Origin: Oscillospiraceae bacterium
GTDB taxonomy: Bacteria > Bacillota > Clostridia > Oscillospirales > Oscillospiraceae
Assembly (NCBI GenBank): GCA_009784725.1
Contig: WQXS01000005.1
Coordinates: forward strand, 23,381 to 87,380
Length of the DNA stretch: 64,000 nt
Direction of reading: 5' to 3'
The notes under the pieces were generated by a model, which saw nothing but the letters and a program-made list of their open reading frames with translations, was not told where the DNA came from and searched no databases. Both the position numbers and the translations under genes were made by a program. This document shows, in pieces, positions 26,265 to 35,437 of this stretch (position 1 is the stretch's first letter; each line of letters opens with the position of its first letter).

Positions 26265-28708
26265 TCTGAAATTCCTTCAATTAAAATATGTGCAATAACA
26301 TTACCCGAATCATCACAAAGAAATAACCTTTGTCCCTGACGTGCGTTAAATCCCATTCTTATCTTGTGTAAATCACCGCTGTCTCTGCTGCCTCTTCCGG
26401 CGAATTCAAGTGTGCTGCCCGGTTCAATGCTTGCACCCGGCAGTGCCCATAAAAACGGATTTGTCATATTGTTTGTCATATACAAGCCATCCGTGCCGAC
26501 GGCGACGGTTCCCGGATTATATAAGGTGCAGCCGTTGCGCTCGGATGAGCCGAATGCTTCCTTGAAGATAAGCAAGGGTATCTCTTCCCTGACAACAAGC
26601 TCTACGCTTACAACACCGTCGACGGCATCTGCTATTGATACAGTAATCTCGGGTGTTTCCAGTATATCACCATTTAAGACCCAGTGGTCAAAAACCGTGT
26701 TTTCGGGCAGTGCGGGTCTGAGCGGTATCACAAGATGGTCGAAATATTTTGAGGACTCACCCTTTTGTGTCCCGATATATGCTATAGCTTCCGGTGAGCT
26801 GCCGGTCACTTCAACGGTAAACATGCTGTCCTGCCAGCCGAAATGCTCACGCAGGCTTTGGAAGATGTATTCGCTTCGTTTTGAGGCAACCTCAAGCATG
26901 TTGTTATGATTATGCGTTACAGAACCTATACTTACCCAACCCGCATATTTTTTTGCTGCAAGAGCACGGCTTATTTCATTTTGCGAAGCTCCGAAAAGCT
27001 CATCTATAAGGCTGCCGACATTTTCCTTTGTTACAATATTTGCGGCAATATCACACATCAGCATACCGAACCTGTCGGCTATTTCGGGGCGTACGAAGAG
27101 TGCATTCAGAATGTTGCTGTATCTGTCATTACGTGGGTTCATCATTTCCTGAAATGTCGGGCGAAACGCATCTGGCGGGTCTTCATACAGACCTAAAATC
27201 CAGTCCATGTCAAATACGATATAACGCCAGCGGCCGTCGAGCTCGTAAGCCATCCCCTCTTCCCAAGGGCCTGTATATCTCCAGAGCTTAAGGTTATTGT
27301 TCGGCCAGTCGTGATTTCCCAGATATGTCTGCAAGGAGTAGTATAAAAGCAGGTTATCAAGGTCAATCAGGTCTTGGAATTCATTAAATATCGCATCCCG
27401 GGTAAAATCCTTTGTGTAAAATGAGTGCAGAAACTCTATTGCGCTTCTTTCTTCCTCATCATCGGTATCTATCCACAGTTCACCCATTCCGACGATTTGG
27501 AAATTTCGTGTCGGAGCGTTGAATTTATCCTGTAAATACTGCGGATTAACCCGTACCTGCGCCCATGCAAAGCCGTAATATTCGCCGTTTAAAAATACCG
27601 CAACGGGCCTTACGGGAGTTGTTACTTCAAGGCTTGCAAGACGTGCAAGCTCGTAGCTAACTTCGTTTCTGAGCATTCCGAAATCACGGTCATTTGCTCC
27701 GTTGCGCAGTATGAGCTGGTCATATTTTCCAAGCGGTGTTTGAAAACCGTCATTAACCATGTCACCCGGGAAAAAGTCAAAGTGGAATTTTCCGTAGCCA
27801 TTTTCGTACTCATTTCTTGCTATAAGTCGTATGGATTTTTGCTGCGCTGCACGTGACCATCCGCCGTGAGTCCTCATTCCTGCTGCCTGTGCAATGACCC
27901 TTTTACCGTCCGGCTCAAAAACCTCAACAAAAACCGGGCGCTCACCCTCCATACCGCGCCAGTTGAAGTTTGCAGGCGACGGCGGATTTATCGTTTCTCT
28001 CGGATTATCCCGCCTGTATTCAAATCTTGTTCTGCCTTCGACAAATATCCCGGTATCATAATCGTAAAGATGTGTTTCTTCGATTGTCAGTGAAAAAACC
28101 AAGGTGTCGAATCTTTCATTAACTCTCGAGCCGACAAAATATGTATGTATAAACGGACGTGATTCCGTATCTCCATATACAACTACGGCTTTTATTGTAA
28201 CTGTGTTGATTTCTCTTGAGGGAGCTTTTATTTCAATCGGCCCGTCATATGCAAATGTTTCAAATGAGAAGCTTTTTACCTTTAACAGCTCTCCCGGCGG
28301 AAGCTCTGCACGGGAATCTTCATCTGCAGCTTGTTTATCCGCTGCTGTGTTTGCAGCGTTAAGTGCCGCTTCCCGCTCAGGTTTTGTTATCGGGTCACTG
28401 CCGTCCAAGGTGTAGAATATTTCTGCGCCTTCAACCGACGGTATTAATGTTACGCTGATATCGGATGTGTAAAAATGCTCCGTATGTGAAAATGCAAGCT
28501 GCAGGTTTATCTTCCCGGCCGCCTCTTCTTCCCCCTCGGCATCTCCGGAGACGGCACCGTCTGCGGTATCTGCATTCTCAGCCGCCGCAGCAAGCAGCTC
28601 AGGTATACCCGCCTGCTCCGCCGGATAAGCATTAAGCAAAACAACCGACGAAAGCAGTATAAACACCACCGCAGCAATAATAATTATTTTCCTTGTCTCA
28701 ACCGACAT
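26261..28708 (-). CDS. CotH-family kinase-like exported protein
   Basis: An 815-residue protein with one N-terminal membrane anchor (about 7-27), then an Ala/Glu-rich linker and a chitobiase/FN3-like block (IFYTLDGSDPITKPE). The CotH kinase-like fold follows: GMRTHGGWSRAAQQKSIRL, LQTYLGNHDWPNNNLKLW, and the FDMDWILG motif with the expected acidic residues. CotH proteins of spore formers phosphorylate coat proteins; exported versions beside VTC and DUF4956 genes are common and less well understood. The C-terminal 200 residues are beta-rich. Expected site: outside the membrane. AAGGGA lies before the start, and the stop overlaps the kinase gene (ATGA). Confidence 0.87.
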   Translation of the reverse strand: MSVETRKIIIIAAVVFILLSSVVLLNAYPAEQAGIPELLAAAAENADTADGAVSGDAEGEEEAAGKINLQLAFSHTEHFYTSDISVTLIPSVEGAEIFYTLDGSDPITKPEREAALNAANTAADKQAADEDSRAELPPGELLKVKSFSFETFAYDGPIEIKAPSREINTVTIKAVVVYGDTESRPFIHTYFVGSRVNERFDTLVFSLTIEETHLYDYDTGIFVEGRTRFEYRRDNPRETINPPSPANFNWRGMEGERPVFVEVFEPDGKRVIAQAAGMRTHGGWSRAAQQKSIRLIARNEYENGYGKFHFDFFPGDMVNDGFQTPLGKYDQLILRNGANDRDFGMLRNEVSYELARLASLEVTTPVRPVAVFLNGEYYGFAWAQVRVNPQYLQDKFNAPTRNFQIVGMGELWIDTDDEEERSAIEFLHSFYTKDFTRDAIFNEFQDLIDLDNLLLYYSLQTYLGNHDWPNNNLKLWRYTGPWEEGMAYELDGRWRYIVFDMDWILGLYEDPPDAFRPTFQEMMNPRNDRYSNILNALFVRPEIADRFGMLMCDIAANIVTKENVGSLIDELFGASQNEISRALAAKKYAGWVSIGSVTHNHNNMLEVASKRSEYIFQSLREHFGWQDSMFTVEVTGSSPEAIAYIGTQKGESSKYFDHLVIPLRPALPENTVFDHWVLNGDILETPEITVSIADAVDGVVSVELVVREEIPLLIFKEAFGSSERNGCTLYNPGTVAVGTDGLYMTNNMTNPFLWALPGASIEPGSTLEFAGRGSRDSGDLHKIRMGFNARQGQRLFLCDDSGNVIAHILIEGISE

Positions 28709-28773
28709 TAAATGTTCCCTTCATTAGTGTTTAGGCGTAGTCGCGGGCGATTTGTAAATCTATGTTAATTGAT

Positions 28774-29433
28774 TTATGCATAATCGCCTGTGTATTCTAC
28801 TAAAGTTACGGCGTCGACGCCGGATGTTTGGCGCAGTGGTTCGATGAATGATGTGTCGTTTCTGCGGATGCAAACTTCTGCTGTTACTTCGGAGTAGTCC
28901 TTCAGCAGAGTTTTGTTCTTTATTTTTGCTTTTAGCGGTTTGAGCGCCGTATTTACAGATTCCTCCGCATCATGGTTATAACGGACAATGAGTAAATATG
29001 TGCGCTTTTCAATGCGGATAATTGTCAGCAGCATATATATAACTGCAATAAAAGCGGTGCCGAGCAGTGCAACAGTATAAAGCTGCGCACCCGCAGTCAG
29101 TCCCGCTGCTACACCCCAGAACAGAAAGCCGACATCAAGCGGGTCTTTTACTGCGGCACGGAAACGGACGATACTGAGCGCACCGACCATTCCGAGCGTT
29201 AAGACAAGATTGCTTCCGATTGTGATGATAATAAGTGATGTAATCACACATACCATAACAATAAGCATATTGAAACGGACACTGTAAACAACACTTTTGT
29301 TAAAATAACGGTATACGAGAAAAATAACCGCACCGCAGATAAACGCAACGGTCAGATTAAGCAGAACCTGTGTCCCCGTAAGGCTTTCGAGATGCTGCGG
29401 TGTGCTGAGAATTTCAGTAAGTTGATCCAACAA
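28774..29433 (-). CDS. DUF4956 membrane protein
   Basis: A 219-residue protein with about four membrane helices in its first 140 residues. The DUF4956 hallmark GMVGALSIVRFRAAVKDPLD is present, followed by a soluble C-terminal domain of about 80 residues. The start is TTG at 29433, with GGAGGGA 7 bases upstream; no ATG fits. It lies between the VTC and CotH genes, an arrangement I know from many bacteria. The function is not established. A link to polyphosphate or surface-polymer handling is inferred from the neighbours. Confidence 0.85.
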   Translation of the reverse strand: MLDQLTEILSTPQHLESLTGTQVLLNLTVAFICGAVIFLVYRYFNKSVVYSVRFNMLIVMVCVITSLIIITIGSNLVLTLGMVGALSIVRFRAAVKDPLDVGFLFWGVAAGLTAGAQLYTVALLGTAFIAVIYMLLTIIRIEKRTYLLIVRYNHDAEESVNTALKPLKAKIKNKTLLKDYSEVTAEVCIRRNDTSFIEPLRQTSGVDAVTLVEYTGDYA

Positions 29434-29455
29434 TGATGTGTCCCTCCTTATATCC

Positions 29456-30115
29456 TTAAGCTCCGAATCTTTCGCGGGCGTAGCAGTATTTTGACATTGC
29501 GGTTTGAATTACCGGAAGTCCGTCCAGCATTTCTTTTACTACAGACGGAAGATATTTATCGAACTTAACTTCCATCATGCCGCCGGCTCCGGGCGGTGCG
29601 CCTTTATAAGGTTCGGGCAGAAGCTTTTCGGAGCGCAGATTGCTGTCGAAGGTAACACGTACATTTCCCGGCTCATATATATACGCTTCTCTTGTATACG
29701 AAAAAACCGCTGAAACCCTAAGCCGCCGCAGACGGTGAATCGCTGCAACCTTTTGCCAGAGAGGATGCTCGGAGGATAATACAAAACCCATATCACCGTT
29801 TGTAATTTGATTAAACTCTTCTTCGGTCATAACAAGTGAGTTTTTATATGACATTTCACCTTCCTTATGCTTGTTTTCAAAGCGGATAAAAGATAGATCG
29901 TCATTGTAAAACCGCACTCTGTACTTGTCACGTACATGGCTGCCCAGAACCTTTTCATTATAGCAAGTATCGTACTGATCATCAAGATAAAGGTTGTTAA
30001 CTTCATATACCCCGCCCGAGTGGCTGTCGGGCCGCATAACCGCAGAAACACGCCGTTTGAGCACCTCCGACGTGTGTATGTTCATAAAAAATTTTAATTC
30101 GTTACGAAATTGCAT
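29456..30115 (-). CDS. VTC-domain protein (polyphosphate polymerase-like)
   Basis: A 219-residue protein with the VTC catalytic fold: FRNELKFFM start, SGGVYEVNNLYLDD, a KYRVRFYN strand, FENKHKEG, and the late MMEVKFDKYLP. In yeast Vtc4 such basic residues line a tunnel that makes polyphosphate from ATP. Bacterial VTC-domain proteins next to CotH and DUF4956 are frequent, but their product is mostly untested. It lies 22 bases before the DUF4956 gene and 33 bases after the UMF1-like gene, so the five genes 31447 to 22902 probably form one operon. Confidence 0.87.
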   Translation of the reverse strand: MQFRNELKFFMNIHTSEVLKRRVSAVMRPDSHSGGVYEVNNLYLDDQYDTCYNEKVLGSHVRDKYRVRFYNDDLSFIRFENKHKEGEMSYKNSLVMTEEEFNQITNGDMGFVLSSEHPLWQKVAAIHRLRRLRVSAVFSYTREAYIYEPGNVRVTFDSNLRSEKLLPEPYKGAPPGAGGMMEVKFDKYLPSVVKEMLDGLPVIQTAMSKYCYARERFGA

Positions 30116-30148
30116 TTTACTTTCTCAGTTTAATTAATTTTTTGAGTA

Positions 30149-31447
30149 TTATGCCTGCTCACTGTCCTCCCAGACAACAGCCTTGTCATCGGGAACAAAT
30201 CTGAAAATAATTGCCGCACCTATAAACAATATTACGATACCTGCAATCCCAAGATGTGCATGACCCGTCCAAAGCGATATCACTCCGAATAACGAGGTTC
30301 CCATAATTGACGCAAGACGCCCGAAAATATTATAGAATCCGAAAAATTCATTGGATTTGTCTTTCGGCACTATTTTTCCGAAATATGCACGGCTGAGAGC
30401 CTGTATACCGCCCTGTGCAGTACCTACAAGCATTGCAAGACCCCAGAACATTCCGGTCAGAAATGCGATATCACGTTCAGCATTCATCGTAAGCGCAATC
30501 ATGCAAATCACAACATACGTTCCGATTCCGACGTAAATCAGGGTTTTTGTGCCGAATTTATCCGCAAGCCTTCCGTAGATTATTGCACAGGGTCCCGCTA
30601 CCAGCTGCGTCACAAGCAAAACAAGCAAAAGGTCGACCTGCCCGATACCGATTGTAATCCCGTATGCTGTCGCCATGCTGATTATTGAGCTTACGCCGTC
30701 ATAATACAGGAAAAACGCAAGCAGAAAAAGCATTACCGGTTTATGCTTGATAATTTCCTTTATCGTCAGCCATACTCTGACAAAGCTTTTTCGTACATAC
30801 TGCGGCTCAACGGGTGTCCCGTATTTCTGATTTACATTTCGAAACATTGGAATCGTAAAGAGCAGCCACCAGACTGCCGTTATCAAAAAGGCAATACGGT
30901 ATGCCGTCACCATTGACATGGATATTATTTCGAGCTCTATCAGTAAAATCGGAGCTATGCTTACAATAAAAGGCGGCACGCAACCGAGATATCCGACACC
31001 GAAAGCAAAGGTTGAAACACGGTTCATCCGTTCGTTCGGAGATACGTCAACCAGAAATGCATTATAAACCTTGTTTGCTCCCTGATACCCTATCATTGAA
31101 ATTATATACACAAAAAGAAGCAGAAACCACATTTGTTCGGGAACAAATGCAATTCCTATTGTAGCTGCAGCACCGAGTGCGACGAAAAAGTTAAAAACCA
31201 GCTTTTTCTTGCCTAGGTATCCGGTAAGTGTTCCGATAATCGGAGCCAGTATTCCGCTGAACAGCATTGCCGCTGCCGTTGCAAATGCCCAGTATGCATT
31301 TGCGGAAACCCTGTCGCCGAGCGCCGCTTCGGCGGATGTCATGTAGTACATTCCCATAATTGTCGCCATGACCGTTATCGTATACGGCGACTCCGCAAGA
31401 TCGTATAAAACCCATGCTTTTTCCTGTTTGCTCAACCACTTAAACAT
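30149..31447 (-). CDS. MFS transporter, UMF1/Atg22-like
   Basis: A 432-residue carrier with about 12 membrane helices. The N-terminal KQEKAWVLYDLAESPYTITV is characteristic of the UMF1 (Atg22-like) group, as are GYQGANKVYNAFLVDVSP and QALSRAYFGKIVPKDKSNEFFGFYN. Atg22 exports amino acids from yeast vacuoles; bacterial substrates are largely unknown. It is first in the VTC-DUF4956-CotH-kinase gene string, which suggests a shared task. Confidence 0.87.
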   Translation of the reverse strand: MFKWLSKQEKAWVLYDLAESPYTITVMATIMGMYYMTSAEAALGDRVSANAYWAFATAAAMLFSGILAPIIGTLTGYLGKKKLVFNFFVALGAAATIGIAFVPEQMWFLLLFVYIISMIGYQGANKVYNAFLVDVSPNERMNRVSTFAFGVGYLGCVPPFIVSIAPILLIELEIISMSMVTAYRIAFLITAVWWLLFTIPMFRNVNQKYGTPVEPQYVRKSFVRVWLTIKEIIKHKPVMLFLLAFFLYYDGVSSIISMATAYGITIGIGQVDLLLVLLVTQLVAGPCAIIYGRLADKFGTKTLIYVGIGTYVVICMIALTMNAERDIAFLTGMFWGLAMLVGTAQGGIQALSRAYFGKIVPKDKSNEFFGFYNIFGRLASIMGTSLFGVISLWTGHAHLGIAGIVILFIGAAIIFRFVPDDKAVVWEDSEQA

Positions 31448-31537
31448 ATGCTTTTCTCATTTCTGAATATTCCGAAAATGAATATTATTTAATAATTAAA
31501 GCATATTTTACCACACTCGGATTATATTGTAAATTTT

Positions 31538-31578
31538 AAAGGTGAAGCAGGGGGACAGGTACAGTGTTTCACCTTGTT
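31538..31578 (-). repeat. REP-like element at the response-regulator stop codon
   Basis: It holds GGGGGACAGGTACAGTGTTTC, written here in two overlapping parts: GGGGGACAGGTACAG and TACAGTGTTTC, identical to one arm of the 19758-19841 palindrome. It is bounded by a short inverted repeat AAGGTGAA/TTTCACCTT and directly abuts the stop codon of 31579-32556. It looks like a half or eroded copy. Confidence 0.65.
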
Positions 31579-32556
31579 TCATACTTTGATGTGCTTTAGA
31601 ACCGAAGTCATCAGGGTCTCGTAGTTTGTCGGTTTGATTATATAATCGCAGCCGCCTGCTTCCTTTGCTTTCATAACGTACTCTCTTGTTGAGTTGCCGC
31701 TCAGGAAAATAATCGGTACTTCGGCGTATTCGGAAATTTTGCGTATTTCCTTTGCAACATCGTAACCTTTCATGTCCGGCATATCAATATCAAGGATAAT
31801 AAGATTGACCTTTTGTGACCTGAGAAACTTCAGGGCTGTTTTCCCGTTTGTAATACGGAATATCTTAAAGTGATTTTTCAAAACATTGCTTATAAACGAG
31901 AGGCTCTCGGGCATATCATCCACGGCAAGTACTTTTACTGAGTGATTGCTTCCTGCATGCTGCTGAAGAATCTTGACATGCTTTTTCTTAAAATCGCTTG
32001 CTGTTATTCTTGCAACATCGTATTCCTTGGTGACAATCGAGCTTAGCAGTTTGTCAAATACAAAAAGCGTTTCATCGTCGAACACATTCATAGCCGAGAT
32101 AATGTTATGCGCTTCGGTATAGTCGCCTTCGTCAAGGAGAGTTATAAATGATGTCAGTGTATGTGCAATATCCGTAAAGTCCTCAACATTTTTAATATGT
32201 ACGATTTCATCACCGTAATACTGAGCACGCTGCAGCTTTATCGAAAGTGTCATCAGGTTTGCAATAAACGACGCTATAAGCTCGGTCGGATATCCGGTCC
32301 GCTCTATTCTGCGAATTATTAATTTCATATCCGTCTCGAGAAGCTTTGCATGAATATCTGTTATCAGCGGAAGTGCCGTCTCAAGAATCTCGGCAAGGGT
32401 CTTATATTCCATGAGCCTGATATTTTCCGAAAGCTCCTCTGCAAGAAACGGCAATGCGTCAATAAACCTGTTAATTGCTTCATGAACTTCTTCAAAAGGC
32501 GCTTCGGGAGGAATTATCAGCTCTGTCACGCTCATATAATAATATTGCTTATCCAT
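31579..32556 (-). CDS. Response regulator with N-terminal helical domain and C-terminal receiver
   Basis: A 325-residue protein from ATG 32556 (GGAG lies 7 bases before; an earlier start at 32709 would lie inside the kinase gene). Residues 1 to about 195 are mostly helical, with no family I can name. The C-terminal receiver has VKVLAVDDMPES, the phospho-acceptor in NLIILDIDMPDMKG, and KPTNYETL. There is no DNA-binding or enzymatic output domain, and the receiver-last order is unusual. It overlaps the CHASE hybrid kinase gene by 8 bases, so the two are almost certainly partners. Confidence 0.85.
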   Translation of the reverse strand: MDKQYYYMSVTELIIPPEAPFEEVHEAINRFIDALPFLAEELSENIRLMEYKTLAEILETALPLITDIHAKLLETDMKLIIRRIERTGYPTELIASFIANLMTLSIKLQRAQYYGDEIVHIKNVEDFTDIAHTLTSFITLLDEGDYTEAHNIISAMNVFDDETLFVFDKLLSSIVTKEYDVARITASDFKKKHVKILQQHAGSNHSVKVLAVDDMPESLSFISNVLKNHFKIFRITNGKTALKFLRSQKVNLIILDIDMPDMKGYDVAKEIRKISEYAEVPIIFLSGNSTREYVMKAKEAGGCDYIIKPTNYETLMTSVLKHIKV

Positions 32557-35188
32557 CTGTTTTCTCCATTTCTTCCAGACATGCAACCGCACTTTCATAA
32601 TCACATGTTTCCAGTGAAAATACGATTTGCTTGAGCAGCTCATCCATTTCGGGGTCATATGAGTAATTAATGTACGGAGCAAGCAGCTCCAACGCAAGTA
32701 AGCTGTCATAATTTTCAGTGGCGGTTTTAGCTTCGGGTATAACTTTCATAAGCATTGATTTATCCGAGGTTTTAGCAACTTCATCCGGGTTTTGCAATAA
32801 AACGTTATTTAAATTTTTTGATAATTTAACCAGACTGTCATAAAACTCCGGGTAGATTTTACTCATGGATGATATCTCAACATTTATTGCGGCACTTTCC
32901 AGCTGTGCGGCATCTAAACTGAGTGCTGATGCCCCGATGTTTTTCAGAACACTCTTTAAACCGTGTATTTCTATGATAAACGCATCAACATCATCGATAA
33001 TCGATGTTCTTATTTTATTGATTCTGCCGGGCAGCAGCTGTGCTGTGATTTTTACGGTATTGATATATATTTCTTCCATTGCGCCGAATGCTTCAATTGC
33101 TGAGTCGGTATCAAGGCCGCAGTTTTCTTTCAGCTGTAAAATAAGAGGGTCTGTATCGGGCTGCTTTTTAACGATATATTTTTTGATTATATTCTCAAGC
33201 TCGATTATATCAATCGGCTTTGGCAGAAAATCATTAAATCCGCTTTCGAGATACATGGTTTCCGAACCGGCAACAGCATTTGCCGTCAGCACCACTACAG
33301 GGTTTATATAACCTTCGGCCCGCAGGATTTTTACCGTTTCAACACCGTCCATTTCAGGCATCATGTAGTCCATAAAAATAATGTCGTATATATTACCTGA
33401 GCGAATCTTTTCGATAGCTTCACGCCCTCTTGTCACTGTTTCTGTTTTTACGCCGTAGCGCTCTATCAGTCCTACCGAAACGAATAAATTTTCTGCCACA
33501 TCATCAACAATCAGAACACTTCCGTGAGACATATATTCGCGTGTCTGTTTTTTCTCACTGCTGCAGGTTGTTGCTTTAAAGTTATTTAACTTCGCTGCAA
33601 GCTCTTTGCCGATTTGACCGGCTCCCTGTTGCACTTGAGGAATACATACCGTAAAGGTTGTGCCGATGCCCGGTTCGCTTTGCGCATCAATACTGCCGCC
33701 CATCAGTTCGACAAGTTTTTTTGTGATACTCATACCGAGCCCGGTTCCCTGGACTTTAAGATTTTCCTTCCGGTTAAACTTTGAATATTCATCATAAAGC
33801 ATTGAGAGCTGTTCTTTGGTCAGACCCTGACCCGTATCTTTTATGGTGAAAATAAGAGTAACATTGTCCTCTTTTTGCTCCGAATCAACTGCCAGCGTTA
33901 CATTACCCTCATTGGTGTATTTTATTGCGTTGGAAAGGATATTACTCAGTATCTGTTTAATACGCCGGTCATCGCCGTACAGAACCGACGGCAGGGTTTC
34001 GGCGGCTTTAACATTAAACTCCAGGGGTTTGTCTCCGATAAGCGCAGAGTTTAAACGCGCCGCATCATAAATCAATCCCGATAAATCATAGTCAACCGGT
34101 ATAAGCTCAAACTTGCCTGTTTCAACCTTGGACATGTCCAGAAGGTCGTTTATTATTCCAAGCATCATCTTGCTCGAGTTGTTGATTTTGCTAAACGCAT
34201 CATATGCATCCGCAGGATAGGTGTTTTTATCCAATTCAATATCGGATATACCGATAATCACATTCATCGGTGTCCGTATTTCATGACTCACCTGAGCAAA
34301 AAACTTGCTTTTTACTTCAGCCGCTTCTCTGAATCTTGCAGCACGATGCACTGCGGCATTTCGGGTTTGCATGATAAAGGCAATAAAAAGGCTTATAGAC
34401 AATGCGCCTAAAAAAGATATCCATGTTTCGGGATACTCATACCATGAAGTTGGCATGTAAATACGGAAATACCATTCTGCATTATGCATTCTGATAACCT
34501 TCTCCAGGTATGTGGTGTTTGATTCATGCAGGTCACCATTACTGGCAATTACCTGTTCTTCCAATGTATCAGGATTTATTCTCCAAATTTCATATGAAAT
34601 CCCTTGATTATCCAGTGTGGACAGTCCTGTGCCCTCTAGTGCTTCGGGGAATCTTAGCGAAACGGAGACCAATCCCCAGAAAACTCTTTCTCCTGTTTCG
34701 GAGTCAGAATATACCGGGTATCTTCCGGTCAGTCCCATAATGCCCTGACGCAGCATAAACGGGCCTGCCATAACAAGCTCGCCTGTGTCTCTTGCAAGTA
34801 TTGCTTCTTTGTTGCCTGCATGTCCGACTTCATTAAAGAAATCCAGACCTATAACAGATTCGTTACCTTCCAAAGGATAAACATCGGTAACGACTCCGTC
34901 CGGTGCCAGAAGGAAATTTGCAAGAGTCGGTATATCGTTAGCAAGCACAGCTGCTGTTTCTTGAAAATTATCTACCGTACCGTCATATCTGATAATAAGT
35001 GCAGTGAGGGCTTGAGTTTTATTGAGTTGTTTGGAAATTACATCGTTTAGTCTGTTGCTTTGTTCAAGAATCAGTTTTTCCAACTGGTCTTTATCTGCGT
35101 TGTATCTGTTTTGAATAGTAAAAAAACCGATAAGCCCGCAGATTAAAAACGTAACCAAAAATGCAATTATAGTTCTGATTTTCCACAT
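32549..35188 (-). CDS. Hybrid sensor histidine kinase with CHASE sensor (CHASE-HisKA-HATPase-REC-Hpt)
   Basis: An 879-residue membrane kinase. Membrane helices at about 6-24 and 255-273 flank a CHASE-type extracellular sensor (VYPLEGNESVIGLDF and PFMLRQGIMGLTGRYPVY are its hallmarks). The kinase core has His302 in SHEIRTPMN and the ATPase motif GTGLGMSI. A receiver carries Asp607, and an Hpt-like domain carries His742 (HGLKSVLKNIG), so a full phosphorelay is in one chain. The stop overlaps the response-regulator gene. Five in-phase 11-bp repeats lie 98-152 bases upstream. Confidence 0.93.
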   Translation of the reverse strand: MWKIRTIIAFLVTFLICGLIGFFTIQNRYNADKDQLEKLILEQSNRLNDVISKQLNKTQALTALIIRYDGTVDNFQETAAVLANDIPTLANFLLAPDGVVTDVYPLEGNESVIGLDFFNEVGHAGNKEAILARDTGELVMAGPFMLRQGIMGLTGRYPVYSDSETGERVFWGLVSVSLRFPEALEGTGLSTLDNQGISYEIWRINPDTLEEQVIASNGDLHESNTTYLEKVIRMHNAEWYFRIYMPTSWYEYPETWISFLGALSISLFIAFIMQTRNAAVHRAARFREAAEVKSKFFAQVSHEIRTPMNVIIGISDIELDKNTYPADAYDAFSKINNSSKMMLGIINDLLDMSKVETGKFELIPVDYDLSGLIYDAARLNSALIGDKPLEFNVKAAETLPSVLYGDDRRIKQILSNILSNAIKYTNEGNVTLAVDSEQKEDNVTLIFTIKDTGQGLTKEQLSMLYDEYSKFNRKENLKVQGTGLGMSITKKLVELMGGSIDAQSEPGIGTTFTVCIPQVQQGAGQIGKELAAKLNNFKATTCSSEKKQTREYMSHGSVLIVDDVAENLFVSVGLIERYGVKTETVTRGREAIEKIRSGNIYDIIFMDYMMPEMDGVETVKILRAEGYINPVVVLTANAVAGSETMYLESGFNDFLPKPIDIIELENIIKKYIVKKQPDTDPLILQLKENCGLDTDSAIEAFGAMEEIYINTVKITAQLLPGRINKIRTSIIDDVDAFIIEIHGLKSVLKNIGASALSLDAAQLESAAINVEISSMSKIYPEFYDSLVKLSKNLNNVLLQNPDEVAKTSDKSMLMKVIPEAKTATENYDSLLALELLAPYINYSYDPEMDELLKQIVFSLETCDYESAVACLEEMEKTDG

Positions 35189-35285
35189 AATTTCACTCGA
35201 TTCAGATGCCTTGGAGCATCAGTTGCATGACGCAGCAATAGCTTTGATGTAATTATTTGCTTTAATGTAAATGTTCAAGTAATCT

Positions 35286-35340
35286 ACACTAGCACAGCTC
35301 TAACACCATATTAACACCATATTAACACCATATTAGCAGC
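35286..35340 (-). promoter_or_regulatory. Five in-phase 11-bp tandem repeats upstream of the CHASE kinase gene
   Basis: Read on the plus strand in 11-base steps: ACACTAGCACA, GCTCTAACACC, ATATTAACACC, ATATTAACACC, ATATTAGCAGC. On the gene strand the core is GGTGTTAATAT. The spacing equals one helical turn, and the same pattern occurs at 48874-48917 and 60610-60653. Such arrays fit winged-helix activators of the PhoB/SARP type; the regulator is unknown. Confidence 0.7.
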
Positions 35341-35369
35341 AAAATAAAATATTTTTGCAAATATGGTGT

Positions 35370-35390
35370 TTTTAGGGTGTTTTTGTATGT
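35370..35390. other. 21-bp block shared with 48956-48976
   Basis: A stretch containing TTTTAGGGTGTTTTTG and ending in TATGT is identical over 21 bases to 48956-48976. Both copies lie between an AAA/DUF4143 gene and an 11-bp repeat array. Confidence 0.6.
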
Positions 35391-35403
35391 CTTGCGTGGC
35401 ACA

Positions 35404-35437
35404 ACACATTACACAAGGGGACGGTTCTCTTGTGCTC
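35404..35437 (-). repeat. REP-like element at the stop codon of the first DUF4143 ATPase
   Basis: CACAAG and CTTGTG arms enclose GGGGACGGTTCT. The element directly abuts the TAA of 35438-36781 and probably ends its transcript. The core is the same as in the in-gene copies at 20430-20520 and 48584-48606. Confidence 0.7.

Noticed and set aside
31579..32709. Longer 376-residue form of the response regulator
   Set aside because: The extra 51 residues lie wholly inside the upstream kinase gene in another frame; the ATG at 32556 has a good ribosome site.
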